Shown here: piece after piece, positions 25,626-34,059 of the stretch
How positions within the stretch are numbered: the stretch's first letter is position 1
Layout of the letters: each line of letters opens with the position of its first letter
Assembly (NCBI GenBank): GCA_015654635.1
Contig: JAATGP010000025.1
Span: 1-64,000, forward strand
DNA from: Alphaproteobacteria bacterium
Lineage (GTDB): Bacteria > Pseudomonadota > Alphaproteobacteria > Micropepsales > Micropepsaceae
Length of the DNA: 64,000 nucleotides
Direction: 5' to 3'
Notes under the pieces: model-generated
Seen by the model: only the letters and a program-made list of their open reading frames with translations
What the model was told of the DNA's origin: nothing
Database searches by the model: none
Position numbers and translations under genes: made by a program

Positions 25626-28600
25626 CCAGATCGAAAAGCATGGGATCGCTGGCTGGCGTCTCGGCCAGGAGAATGCTGTTTGCGGCGGGGGCACGGTCGC
25701 GGCGCAGCCAGCAAAGCGTGAGATCGCCATTGGCACTCCACTGGTGTTTGACATGGCATGGCGCCGGGGGAATGAGCCCCGCCGCCGCCAAGCTGAGCGT
25801 TGCCGATTGAAAGGCCGGATCGGCCAGCGGCCTTCCTTGCGGGCCATAGGTGTAGGTATGCGGCAGCAACGCTTCGGCCTGGGAAAGCGTAATTTGCTGC
25901 AACGCGCTATCGATCAGCACCACGCGGGCGCCTGCTGGCACCGGCGCGGCCGTGGCTTGCTCCGTACCCTGACGGCCGGATGAGGCGACTGAGGCGCCAA
26001 GTGCCGGCAGCAATCAGCGCCGCTTGGCCGAATTGCAGAACTTCCCAACCGCCCGCCGGATTTTGCACTGCGATAGTGTTGGCGCCAGCGTAAAGTGCGT
26101 CATCCGCAACGGACAGCAGCGTGCCCCGGTAAAGCTTCACCGTCAGCGTATTGACAAGGTCGAAGCGGTTCAGCGGACCGGACCTGAAATCGTAGAGCGT
26201 CTCACCAAGGGTGGCGGGTGTGTCGAGGCTGAGCGCGCGGGTGCCGTCTTTGTAGATCACCACCGTCCCCGGCCACGGATCGGCAAAGGCCGCCACGAAG
26301 GGCGAAGCGGGATTTTGCGCCTCGCTCAGCAGCGGCAGATCGAGGAAGACCACCAGCGGACGGCCTGGCTGCGGCAGGGCCTGCTGCACCAAAACCGAAC
26401 GCCCCGCGCCGACGAAAGGAGCGTAGACGGAGGGATCGGTGGCCACGGCTTCGCAGGCGCGCGGGCCCGCATCGGCGATGGTGGTGAGGCGCAAGCGGCG
26501 CTCGCGCCCGCCCGCGCTGAGCAGCACTTCATCGCTGGGATCAAGCGCCAGGCGCGAGGGCGGCAGCGCAAAGCTCGCGCTTTCACACATCACCGCGGCA
26601 TCGGTGAGGAGGCGGTCATTGATCGCCGCGGCTTCGGACTGATCCAGCACCAGCGGCAGCGAGGAGGAGGCGACGCGGGCCGAGGCGGAGAAGCGGCGCG
26701 ACTGCGCCACCGCCTCGTCATAGCTCGATGCATCGATATAAGAGAGCCGCGAAGCTGCGGGGATATCGCCCGCCTCTGCCCGCTTCAAGCTGAAGCCAAA
26801 ACCATCGCCGCTGTCCGCCAGATCGCTTTCGCCAAGACTAAGCGGAGAGGTGCTGCCGCGCATGACAAAGCGGATCACCCCGCCGGTCTCCACGGCATCG
26901 AAGAAATAGCCCGCCATCAATGGTGCCAGGGCTTCGCGCGCACTCATTGTGTCGGTGACGGCATAACCGGTGACAAGGCCCGACAGCCCGCTGCTGTCGA
27001 TAGCGGTAAAGCCCGCATCGGCGCAAAGCTGCGTCACCAGATCGGCCAGCGGCACATCGCCGAGACGGCCATTCAGCCAATGGCCGGTGGCGTAATTGGC
27101 GGCGTCGCCCCAAACATCGTCGCGGGCCGGAAAAAACGGATAGGGACGCGCATCCCAGCACCAAACGCAAAGATGATCCGCATCCAGCATCGGTGCACCA
27201 TAGACGGAGGACAAGGGATTGTTGGCAGGATCGCGCCAGTAATTCAGATGCGCTTCGAGAAAGCGGCGCTGGATCAGATCGTCGCGTTCGCCGCTGGAAT
27301 AGTATGGAAAGAAGCTTTCCGACGATTTGGGATCATAGAAAACATTGGGCTGGTTCGCGCCTTTGTCGACCGCGGGGCAGCCAAGCTCGGTAAAGCGAAT
27401 CGGTTTTCCCTCAGGCACCCATGCCGTGGCTGTGGCGCTCTCGCTGCCTGCGGGGCGGTCGTAATGGCTGTTGGCCCACCAGTTCCAGATATCCTTGGCC
27501 CGCCACACCCAAGCCTTGCCGAGACCATCGGTGATCGCGCTGCGGCTTTGCCCATCGCGCGCGGCAGGGCTGGCATAATACCAATCGTATTCTTCGCCGC
27601 CGCGGATATTGGCGGCAAGATAATCCGGATCATAGGGCGAGGCAAAGTCGGCGCCATCGAGATTGCTGCCCGCATCGCGCCAATCGGCCAGGGGCAAATA
27701 ATTGTCGATACCGACAAAATCGATAGCAGCGTCGCTCCACAAGGGATCGAGGTTGAACCGCAGCGCGCCGCCGCCCAAGGCATGGTTGCTATACTCGCTC
27801 CAATCGGCGCCGTAGCCAAGTTTGGCGGCAGGCAAAATGGCGCGCACATCGGCGGCAAGCTGTTTGAGCGCTGCCACCGCGGGATAGGTGCCTGCATCGC
27901 TGCGCGCCCGCGTCAGCCCCACCAGCTCCGAACCGATGAGAAAGCTGTCCACCCCGCCCGCCGCGGCACAAAGCTCAGCATAATGCAGCACCATGGGGCG
28001 ATAGGCGTTGGTGAAGAAGGCGTTCACTTGCGTCGCCGCAACCGCGGTTTGATCGGCACTGCCAGGAGTGCCTGCTGCGGGGCTGACCGTGATGCGTCCG
28101 CGCCAAGGATAAGCCGGCTGGCCGCCGGTGTTCGTATAAGGGTTGAGAAGCGTGTTGTCCGCCGCGATATCCATGAAAACGAACGGATAGAAGGTGACGG
28201 CGAGCCCGCGCGCTTTAATGGCCCCAATCGCAGCGGTTACACTGTCGTCCGATGGCGTGCCGCCATAAGCGGGCCTTCCTGCCAGGGTGGAAACGAGGTA
28301 AGCGTCCGCGCGCGCGATGCCCGCCACGCTCCAAGTATCGGGATAGGTGTTGCGGGTGCGCTGCTCGACACCGGGACGGATTTGGCAAACCCCGCAGCGA
28401 AGATCGTCGCCGAACCAGCCCACCACCAGCGACACTGCTTTCAGATTGGGCGCCAAGGCCTGCAATTCATCGAGAGACGCGGCGAAATCGCAGACGCCGG
28501 CGCTGTTGTGGGTGTTGAGAGGGGTGGTGGTGCCGGCGCCGTCGTCCTCCGTCACCGCATCGGGAGCGTAGACAAATTCGCCCGCACCGGGAATGAGCGC

Positions 28601-29257
28601 CACGGCGCTGAGGCGGTTTTCCAACGTGGCGGGATTGTTCGCGCCGATGGCACGCACCACCTCGAATTGCAGCTGGGGGATGCGATTGCCGAACACGGCC
28701 AGCGCCATATCCTCGAACACCACATAGCAGAGGCCGCGACAGGCGGGGGTGTTGCCCACGCCTTCGATCTCTTCGATCGCAGGATCGGCAAGCTGGCTTT
28801 CATCGCCACGATATAGCCGCATGGTGTAGAGCGAGGGATCGAGCAGATTGCCGTCGGCCCAGATCTGCCCCAGCCGCGTGACCGGGCCTTCGCAAAGCCC
28901 CACCGCGAAGCTGACCGAATAGGCATAAGTGGTGGTCTCTACCGCACTGCCTTTACCACCGGAGATGTTGGTCGCCTCTTTGAAGCGGCTCGCCCAGAGG
29001 AGCTGGCCCGACAGGCGCATGCGGCCATAAAGGCGCGGGATAGGTGCACTCTCGCGCGCAGTCTGCAGCGCAATGTCGCTGAGGCGTGGGCCGGTGCGCT
29101 GCACCGATGGCATCAGGGCAGCATCAATCGCCGAACCGGCGAGACTTCCCAGTGCGCCACCGATCTGCGCACCGGTGAGGCTGACACCCAAGGCGGAGAT
29201 GCCGCCAAAAGAGGCGCCAAGCGCGGAACCGGCCGCGCCGAGAACAAGAGAGGCCAT
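25625..29257 (-). pseudogene. GTA host-specificity protein (g15 homologue), frameshifted and 3'-truncated
   Basis: Largest GTA gene: tail-tip protein thought to contact the recipient cell. The intact frame 29257-25907 encodes 1116 residues. A Gly/Ala-rich start is followed by IPRLYGRMRLSGQLLW and a TIM-barrel-like GTA domain (about 240-620: VVGWFGDDLRCG, KLGYGADWSEY, DFVGIDNYLPLADWRD, CWDARPYPFFP). A phage-tail domain follows (700-1000). Near 25995 the frame breaks: after TWRLSRLIR the expected continuation (QGTEQATAAPVPAGARVVLID) is found in another frame down to about 25625, where it stops against the acyltransferase. The family usually has about 1300 residues, so some 80-100 are lost. Confidence 0.82.
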
Positions 29258-29266
29258 GGTGGGCTC

Positions 29267-29686
29267 CTAGAGTCGAAACGCATACGCCAATTTGCTGCGC
29301 CAGAAAGCCGTGAAGGCCTCTTCGCTGACACGCTTGTTCTGGCGGGCATGGATCAGCGTCAGGCACCCGTCGCGCTCCGCCAGAAGGCCGCAATGGCGAG
29401 CGCTGGCGTGAGGCCGCATGCGAAAGAGCAGCACATCACCGGGCGCGATAGACGTGAGCGCGATTTTCGTCAGATGGCGCGCCAAGCCATCGCGCAGCGT
29501 TTCGCTGCCGCCGATATCCCAAGCCGGGTCGTAAGGCGGTATCGCTTCGGGCTCTTCGCCGAAGCGCTCGCGAAACAGACCGCGGATCAGACCCAAGCAA
29601 TCGCAGCCGGCACCTTTGAGCGACGCCTGATGCACATAAGGCGTGCCAATCCAGTCGCGGGCGCTTTCGATAAGGTCAATTGCCAT
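29267..29686 (-). CDS. GTA NlpC/P60 cell-wall peptidase (g14 homologue)
   Basis: 139 residues from the ATG at 29686 (MAIDLIESARDWIGTPY). Catalytic Cys lies in GAGCDCLGLIRG, His in SARHCGLLAE and the third polar residue likely in TLIHARQ. It sits at the tail tip and locally cleaves peptidoglycan for DNA entry. It overlaps the g13 stop by 11 bases and ends 10 bases before g15 starts. The length is as expected for the GTA member. Confidence 0.92.
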   Translation of the reverse strand: MAIDLIESARDWIGTPYVHQASLKGAGCDCLGLIRGLFRERFGEEPEAIPPYDPAWDIGGSETLRDGLARHLTKIALTSIAPGDVLLFRMRPHASARHCGLLAERDGCLTLIHARQNKRVSEEAFTAFWRSKLAYAFRL

Positions 29687-30557
29687 AACGGCTGCCTCCA
29701 TCGAGCGGTGTTGACGACGAGGCGGGGGCGAGCGCCACACCGGTGCCGGGCATATAGGGACAGCCGCGGAAATTCGCGGTATTGGCAAACTTGCTTTTGC
29801 AGGTGGCAAATTGCTTGTCGCAGCCGGGCGTCACGGTAAAGCCATCGCCCGCAGCGACGGGCTGGCTCGGCGCCTGCCACAACTCAATACCGGCACGGCC
29901 GCCCGCCAGCGTATGCCGCTTGATTTGCGTCACACGACCTTGATTGGCGCCACTGGTGAAGGTGAGCATGCCGGCGGCAAACCACGCGGCGGCGTAAGCG
30001 GATAATCCGCTGGCAGAGAAACGGCGCGCATCCAGCACGGCCGAAACCGTGGCGGCGATGGCGGTGACAGCGACCTTGCAGCGGCCATCGCCGAGCACGG
30101 CATCGCAGGAATGCCCGAAGACGCGGCCAACCGGCTGATTGAGCGCCTCGGCAAGGCCGCGCATTTCGGCGGCAAAGCCGGTCTTGCCGCGCGTCACCTC
30201 GCCCAGCACACCCTTGCGCAGCAGAACGCGCTGCTCGGGCGCCGCCCAGTTGACGCGCCATATCTCGATAGCGGCGCCATCGAACAGCCCGGCGGCAAGA
30301 TCGTCCTCATTAAGACTGGCGGAGGACAGCGCCCCGGCGACCGATAGATTGTCGACCGAAAGATCGAGCCCCGCTTGCACTTCACTGGCGGTGAAGCCTG
30401 TTGCGGCTTCATAGGACACACTCTCGAACGCCAGCGCGGCATCGTGATCGGTGAAGCCCAGCACGAGACCATCGGTGCGCGTGATCTTCCAGCACCAGCA
30501 CAGCGTCGTGGTGCCGGAAGACAGATGGGCTTGCAGGGCGGCAGAAAGCGTTTTCAT
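29676..30557 (-). CDS. GTA hub protein (g13 homologue, DUF2163)
   Basis: 293 residues. The N-terminal half holds the DUF2163 pattern (TLCWCWKITRTDGLVLGFTDHD). The C-terminal half carries Cys in FGHSCDAVLGDGRC and CDKQFATCKSKF...GCPYMPG. In the Rhodobacter particle the hub is reported to hold an iron-sulfur cluster like the tail-tip protein of phage lambda; the Cys set here is intact and fits. It is placed between distal tail and peptidase genes, 9 bases after g12. Confidence 0.9.
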   Translation of the reverse strand: MKTLSAALQAHLSSGTTTLCWCWKITRTDGLVLGFTDHDAALAFESVSYEAATGFTASEVQAGLDLSVDNLSVAGALSSASLNEDDLAAGLFDGAAIEIWRVNWAAPEQRVLLRKGVLGEVTRGKTGFAAEMRGLAEALNQPVGRVFGHSCDAVLGDGRCKVAVTAIAATVSAVLDARRFSASGLSAYAAAWFAAGMLTFTSGANQGRVTQIKRHTLAGGRAGIELWQAPSQPVAAGDGFTVTPGCDKQFATCKSKFANTANFRGCPYMPGTGVALAPASSSTPLDGGSRYGN

Positions 30558-30566
30558 GGGACCTCT

Positions 30567-31193
30567 TCAAAGCCGAATCTCGATCAGCGGAATGGAGGTG
30601 ATTTCGCCAGCAGCAAAACCAGCGAGATTGATGGAGAGCGAGTCGGTATCGAAACGCACCGGCACATCGAACGCAAAACCGGCGGTGATGCTGGCGCCCG
30701 CGGGCGGTACACTGGCAAAAGTGACGAGGCCGGTGGTGGCATCGAGGCTGAAGCCCGTCTGTTCGATGGCGTTCACCGCCAGGCGCACCGTGCCTGCCAC
30801 CGGCTTGGCGATGGCGCGGGTGAAACTGGCGGGACCGGAGGCATAGCTTTTCGTCAACGCGAAGATCTTGGTGATGCCGTCGCCCGTGCCGAGAATTTGG
30901 TCGCGCGGGGTGATGGCAGCGGATGGCGCGCCGGATTTGAAATCCGAAAAATCCTTGAAGCGAAAACCATAAAGCTGGCCGGCCCGGGCCTCGAAAAAAC
31001 CCAGCACCGCATGCAGATCGTCAAGGCTCTTGACGCCGTAACCGACATCGTAGCGCCGCCGCGAGGCTGACCAAACACCATTGCGTTCCTCATAGCCGGA
31101 GCCCAGCGTGACGATCTCGGTCTTGCGCTCAGGTCCGCCATGGGAATGAAAAGCGATGGCCGTGGGAAAGCGGATTTCGTGAAACATGCTCAC
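30567..31193 (-). CDS. GTA distal tail protein (g12 homologue, DUF2460)
   Basis: 208 residues, starting MSMFHEIRFPTAIAFHSHGG and containing the family pattern ERKTEIVTLGSGYEERN, FFEARAGQLYGFRFKDFSD and a C-terminal FDVPVRFDTDSL. It forms the ring between tail tube and hub. Its start overlaps the tape measure stop by 4 bases (ATGA). The length is normal for the family. Confidence 0.92.
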   Translation of the reverse strand: MSMFHEIRFPTAIAFHSHGGPERKTEIVTLGSGYEERNGVWSASRRRYDVGYGVKSLDDLHAVLGFFEARAGQLYGFRFKDFSDFKSGAPSAAITPRDQILGTGDGITKIFALTKSYASGPASFTRAIAKPVAGTVRLAVNAIEQTGFSLDATTGLVTFASVPPAGASITAGFAFDVPVRFDTDSLSINLAGFAAGEITSIPLIEIRL

Positions 31194-31711
31194 ATATTCC
31201 TTTGCCCGCGGGCCAGCGCGCGGCTCAGCATAGCGGCGAGCTGGGTTTCGGATTTGAGGAAACTGGCGGCGTCGCGCGCCTGGACATTCAGGGTGACCGC
31301 GGGCCGCGCATTCGGCGCTATGGCGCCGCTCGTTTGCGGCACAAACAATTCCGGCCCGTTCTCGCCGACGAGGTAAGCGTTGCCCGCATCTACCGGCCCG
31401 CCGCTGGCCCGCGCTCCCGCCACCGGCAGCACCGAGGTCACGATCTGTGACAGCGTGTTTTCCAAGGGCTGGGTGACGAATTGCTGGGTGGAGAGGCGGT
31501 CCAGGCTGGACAACGCCGTCGATACCAGATCCGCCAGCGAAGCTTTGCCAGATACCACGGCGCGGGCGATAGAGTTTTCCATGGCGGTGAAGGCGCGGTC
31601 CATGGCGTTTTCAATACTGCGCGCGGCACTATCGACGGGACCGGAGGCAAAATCGCCAAGCGCTTGGTCGGCGCTCTCAAGAGGATCGTTGCTCTGGGGC
31701 ATGACGTTCAT
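31190..31711 (-). CDS. GTA tail tape measure protein (g11 homologue)
   Basis: 173 residues, mostly helical, with a central hydrophobic amphipathic segment (SLADLVSTALSSLDRL) and the family motif ARASGGPVDAGNAYLVGENGPELFVP toward the C-terminus. The protein sets the length of the short GTA tail. It overlaps the end of the second chaperone frame by 35 bases. It is somewhat shorter than the Rhodobacter protein, in keeping with a short tail. Confidence 0.87.
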   Translation of the reverse strand: MNVMPQSNDPLESADQALGDFASGPVDSAARSIENAMDRAFTAMENSIARAVVSGKASLADLVSTALSSLDRLSTQQFVTQPLENTLSQIVTSVLPVAGARASGGPVDAGNAYLVGENGPELFVPQTSGAIAPNARPAVTLNVQARDAASFLKSETQLAAMLSRALARGQRNM

Positions 31712-31835
31712 CCGGGAAATGTTGCATCAACTGCGAAAGCGCGCGGCGCGACAGCGCGGGGCTTGCCGGGGGCCTGATCATGGCGCGCCATTCGGGCAAA
31801 GACAGCGCCCAAAACACCGTGGGGGAAAGCCGCAT
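31677..31835 (-). CDS. GTA tail assembly chaperone, second part (g10.1-like), probably made by -1 frameshift
   Basis: From the first in-frame ATG (31835) only 52 codons remain. The family similarity clearly begins earlier, at RWDALLAFGLGRMRLSP, encoded from about 31872 in this frame. No ATG, GTG or TTG exists between the upstream stop (TAG at about 31885) and that ATG. The rest reads TVFWALSLPEWRAM and QLMQHFPDE, as in the small tail chaperones encoded between g10 and g11. The missing start and the slippery heptamer at 31871-31877 suggest synthesis as a C-terminal extension of the g10 product. Confidence 0.75.
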   Translation of the reverse strand: MRLSPTVFWALSLPEWRAMIRPPASPALSRRALSQLMQHFPDERHAPEQRSS

Positions 31836-31840
31836 CCGCC

Positions 31841-32188
31841 CTAGCCCGAAGGCGAGGAGTGCGTCCCAACGAAAGGGCCGCTATCGCCCTCCCCCTTCAG
31901 ACCGGCGCGCTCGAAGGCGCAGGCAATAGCGGCCATCAAGCTGCCGAATTCGACCGGCAGCGCCAGCACCGCGGCAGGCGCGATCTCATGGCCGCCGCCT
32001 TTGAAGAGCGCCGCGGCGATCACCGCAATGTCGCAGGCGCGAGCTTGTTTGAGACGCGGCCCGATTTGGCCGAGGTCGGCAAGGCCGAGACCCTCTTCGA
32101 TCTCTGCCAAAGCCCCAAGGGTGAGAAGAAGGCGGTAGCGCGTACCATCCACCTCCAGCGCGGCCTCGCCGCGAACGGCGTTGGTCAT
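31841..32188 (-). CDS. GTA tail assembly chaperone, first part (g10 homologue)
   Basis: 115 residues: MTNAVRGEAALEVDGTRYRL, LGALAEIEEGLG and a C-terminal VEFGSLMAAIACAFERAGL, the pattern of the GTA g10 family. It is expected to coat the tape measure during tail assembly. The start overlaps the tail tube gene stop by 4 bases. The last 12 codons (after GEGDSG) have no conserved look and run across the slippage site, as expected if they are merely the unshifted ending. Confidence 0.88.
   Translation of the reverse strand: MTNAVRGEAALEVDGTRYRLLLTLGALAEIEEGLGLADLGQIGPRLKQARACDIAVIAAALFKGGGHEIAPAAVLALPVEFGSLMAAIACAFERAGLKGEGDSGPFVGTHSSPSG
31871..31877 (-). promoter_or_regulatory. Candidate -1 ribosomal frameshift heptamer CCCTTTC
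   Basis: The minus strand reads C-CCT-TTC in the g10 frame (CCT is codon 105, TTC codon 106), a perfect X-XXY-YYZ slippage heptamer. Moving back one base gives CCC-TTT and continues CGT-TGG-GAC, which is exactly the frame and the first residues of the downstream chaperone domain. A small hairpin (GCC-TTCG-GGC) starts about 17 bases downstream and could stimulate the shift. Lambda-type tail chaperones use the same trick. Confidence 0.7.
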
Positions 32189-32598
32189 AGCGCCACAAAG
32201 CTCAACGCCCCCGCCGAAGCGAGGCTGAGGGTGATCTTCACCTCACCATCATAAGGGCCCTCGTAATGGAGCTGAGTGAGTTTGAAGGGGCCGGTGATGG
32301 TGCCGAAGCTGGGGATGACGATCTGAAAATTCGCACAGGTCTGATTAAAAAAGGCGCTGCGCAGAACCATGTCGCTGGCCGCATCCTTGAAGACGCCGGA
32401 GCCCGCAAGGCTGGCCGATTTCACACCCGCGGCCAGAAGCTCGCGCCACATATCGGTGGAATCGGCATTGGTGATATCGATCGTGGTGGCGTTGAAGGTG
32501 AGCGTGGTGCTGCGCAGCCCCGCCACAGTGGAAAAGTTTTTCGGCGAAGCGCCGTCACCGATCTTGAGCAAGAGATCGCGTCCGCGTTGGGCGGTCAT
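32185..32598 (-). CDS. GTA major tail tube protein (g9 homologue, TP901-1 family)
   Basis: 137 residues with the family start AQRGRDLLLKIGDG and FSTVAGLRSTTLTFNATTIDIT, then WRELLAAGVKSASLAGSGVFKD and a C-terminal YEGPYDGEVKITLSLASAG. It polymerises into the tail tube. It has an ATG start and ends by a 4-base overlap with g10. The length is typical. Confidence 0.94.
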   Translation of the reverse strand: MTAQRGRDLLLKIGDGASPKNFSTVAGLRSTTLTFNATTIDITNADSTDMWRELLAAGVKSASLAGSGVFKDAASDMVLRSAFFNQTCANFQIVIPSFGTITGPFKLTQLHYEGPYDGEVKITLSLASAGALSFVAL

Positions 32599-32610
32599 GG
32601 TGGTTCCTTT

Positions 32611-33009
32611 CTACGGTTCGGTGAGCGCGGTGAAGCGCAGCATGGCGCGATAGGTTTTGCCGTCGCTTTGGCGGCTGTAATCGGCCGAGGTGAAGGCAAG
32701 ATCGACCAATGTGTGGCCGCTGAGGCTGAGCGCGGCGCCATCGAGGCAGAGGCGCACTGCGCCTACAATCTCTTTGATCTCGCGCGTACCGCCGCTGCGC
32801 GACCAAATATGGAGGGAAAGCATGTGGCTGGTTCCCGCTTCGGTGGCAGTGGCGTTGCTGCGCTCGCCCGCTTCGCCAAGCACGATGTAAGGCAAAGCGG
32901 CGGTCTGCGGCACGGCATCGAAGATGCGGTTTGCCACCAACGACTGTACCGCGGCACTGGCGGCAAGCGCAGCGAAGACGGCTTGCTGTAAAGCCCAAGC
33001 GGCGCTCAT
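32611..33009 (-). CDS. GTA tail terminator/DUF3168 protein (g8 homologue)
   Basis: 132 residues: ALQQAVFAALAASAAVQSLV, IFDAVPQTAALPYIVLGE and HIWSRSGGTREIKEIVGAV, all typical of DUF3168 proteins, which cap the head-proximal end of the tail. It overlaps g7 by 4 bases and precedes g9 by 12 bases. Confidence 0.92.
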   Translation of the reverse strand: MSAAWALQQAVFAALAASAAVQSLVANRIFDAVPQTAALPYIVLGEAGERSNATATEAGTSHMLSLHIWSRSGGTREIKEIVGAVRLCLDGAALSLSGHTLVDLAFTSADYSRQSDGKTYRAMLRFTALTEP

Positions 33010-33365
33010 GGCAGTTCCTCACACCACAGGGTCACAAAAGCCTGGCGCGGATCGTCATCTTCGATTCCGTGCACTTTGAAGAGGCGCGGCCCCACGACGA
33101 CACGCTGGCCCACGCAAAGATCGCGGCGGCGCCGCAGAAGGATTTGATGGCGCGCCTTGGGCTCCAGGCGATCGGCGCTAAAGCGATCTGTCGGCGCGAT
33201 GGGCGTGATCTTGACCCAGACGGAGGCGAAGCTCTGCCAATTGTCCGTATAACCGCCACCGCCATCGGGTTGCAGCGTATTGGCCTGCAGCGCCGCGCGC
33301 TGATTGAGAGAGGAAAACACTTTGACTCTCGCTTTCTTCATCGTGGCCCGGCTCGACCCGGCCAT
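33006..33365 (-). CDS. GTA head closure protein (g7 homologue)
   Basis: 119 residues from 33365; the ATG at 33341 (MKKARVKVFSSLNQRAALQ) is an equally good start. The family-like parts are GGGGYTDNWQSFASVWVKITP and LLRRRRDLCVGQRVVVGPRLFKVHGIEDDD, of the SPP1 gp16-like head-tail joining group. It closes the connector and receives the tail. Confidence 0.85.
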   Translation of the reverse strand: MAGSSRATMKKARVKVFSSLNQRAALQANTLQPDGGGGYTDNWQSFASVWVKITPIAPTDRFSADRLEPKARHQILLRRRRDLCVGQRVVVGPRLFKVHGIEDDDPRQAFVTLWCEELP

Positions 33366-33382
33366 GACGGTTTGGGAAGGGG

Positions 33383-33934
33383 CTAGAGACGAAACATCCG
33401 ATACGGAGCCAAGAGCAGCTGACCGGCACGGCCAACAGGAACGGCGTCATCGCCGCGATGGGCGTAAAGCTCCGCGACGATTTCCAGAATCGCTTGGCAG
33501 ATCGGGGCCGGAACGGCAGCGGCATCGCCATAGCCGGCAGTGAAGCTGATCTCCAAGCCATCACGATCGCGCAAACGGTGCGGACGGGTGGTGAAGATCA
33601 CCCGTCCTGGCGCGCTGGCGGCATCGACACGGTAGAGCGCCGCATCCATCACGCTGCGGATGCCGTCGATGGTGGTCGCCGCAATACTGCTGACCGCTTG
33701 CAACGGCGGCAGCGGAATTTCCACCACCCCGTCGGCGGGGCAGCCATCGAGGCGCAAACACCAGCTCTGGGTCACCAAAGCCCGGCCGCTATGCCATTCG
33801 GCGCGAGCCCGCGCCGCGGCGATGAGAGAGCTCAAAAGCGCATCTTCATCCGTGCCATCGATCTTGAGCTGCGCCTTGGCATCGGCGAGGCTGACCGGTT
33901 CGGAGGCGGGAGGGCTGAGAAGTTGGAGAGACAT
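33383..33934 (-). CDS. GTA head-tail connector (g6 homologue)
   Basis: 183 residues with the adaptor signature EPVSLADAKAQLKIDGTDEDALLSSLIAAARA near the N-terminus and a C-terminal AICQAILEIVAELYAHR-type helix (here PAPICQAILEIVAELYAHRG). It docks under the portal. A dispersed palindromic repeat lies between it and the capsid gene. Confidence 0.9.
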   Translation of the reverse strand: MSLQLLSPPASEPVSLADAKAQLKIDGTDEDALLSSLIAAARARAEWHSGRALVTQSWCLRLDGCPADGVVEIPLPPLQAVSSIAATTIDGIRSVMDAALYRVDAASAPGRVIFTTRPHRLRDRDGLEISFTAGYGDAAAVPAPICQAILEIVAELYAHRGDDAVPVGRAGQLLLAPYRMFRL

Positions 33935-33954
33935 GGGCTTTCCCGATCATCATT

Positions 33955-34053
33955 GTCATTCCCGGCGGGCAGGGCGCGCGTAGCGTGCGCGCAAAGGGAA
34001 GAGGATTTGAGGTCCCCTTCCCTCACGCCCTTCGGGCGCTCGCCGGGGATGAC
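33955..34053. repeat. 99-bp palindromic repeat between connector and capsid genes
   Basis: The ends are complementary with one mismatch: GTCATTCCCGGCG at 33955-33967 and CGCCGGGGATGAC at 34041-34053. The centre carries a further small inverted motif (GCGCGCGTAGCGTGCGCGC). Such elements are frequent, mobile-looking repeats in alphaproteobacterial chromosomes. The capsid gene stop lies 6 bases away. Confidence 0.7.
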
Positions 34054-34059
34054 CGCTTT

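Noticed and set aside
26024-28816. 930-codon plus-strand frame opposite g15
   Set aside because: It is the antisense shadow of a GC-rich gene; it is rich in Arg, His and Gly, has no domain motifs, and g15 on the other strand is clear.
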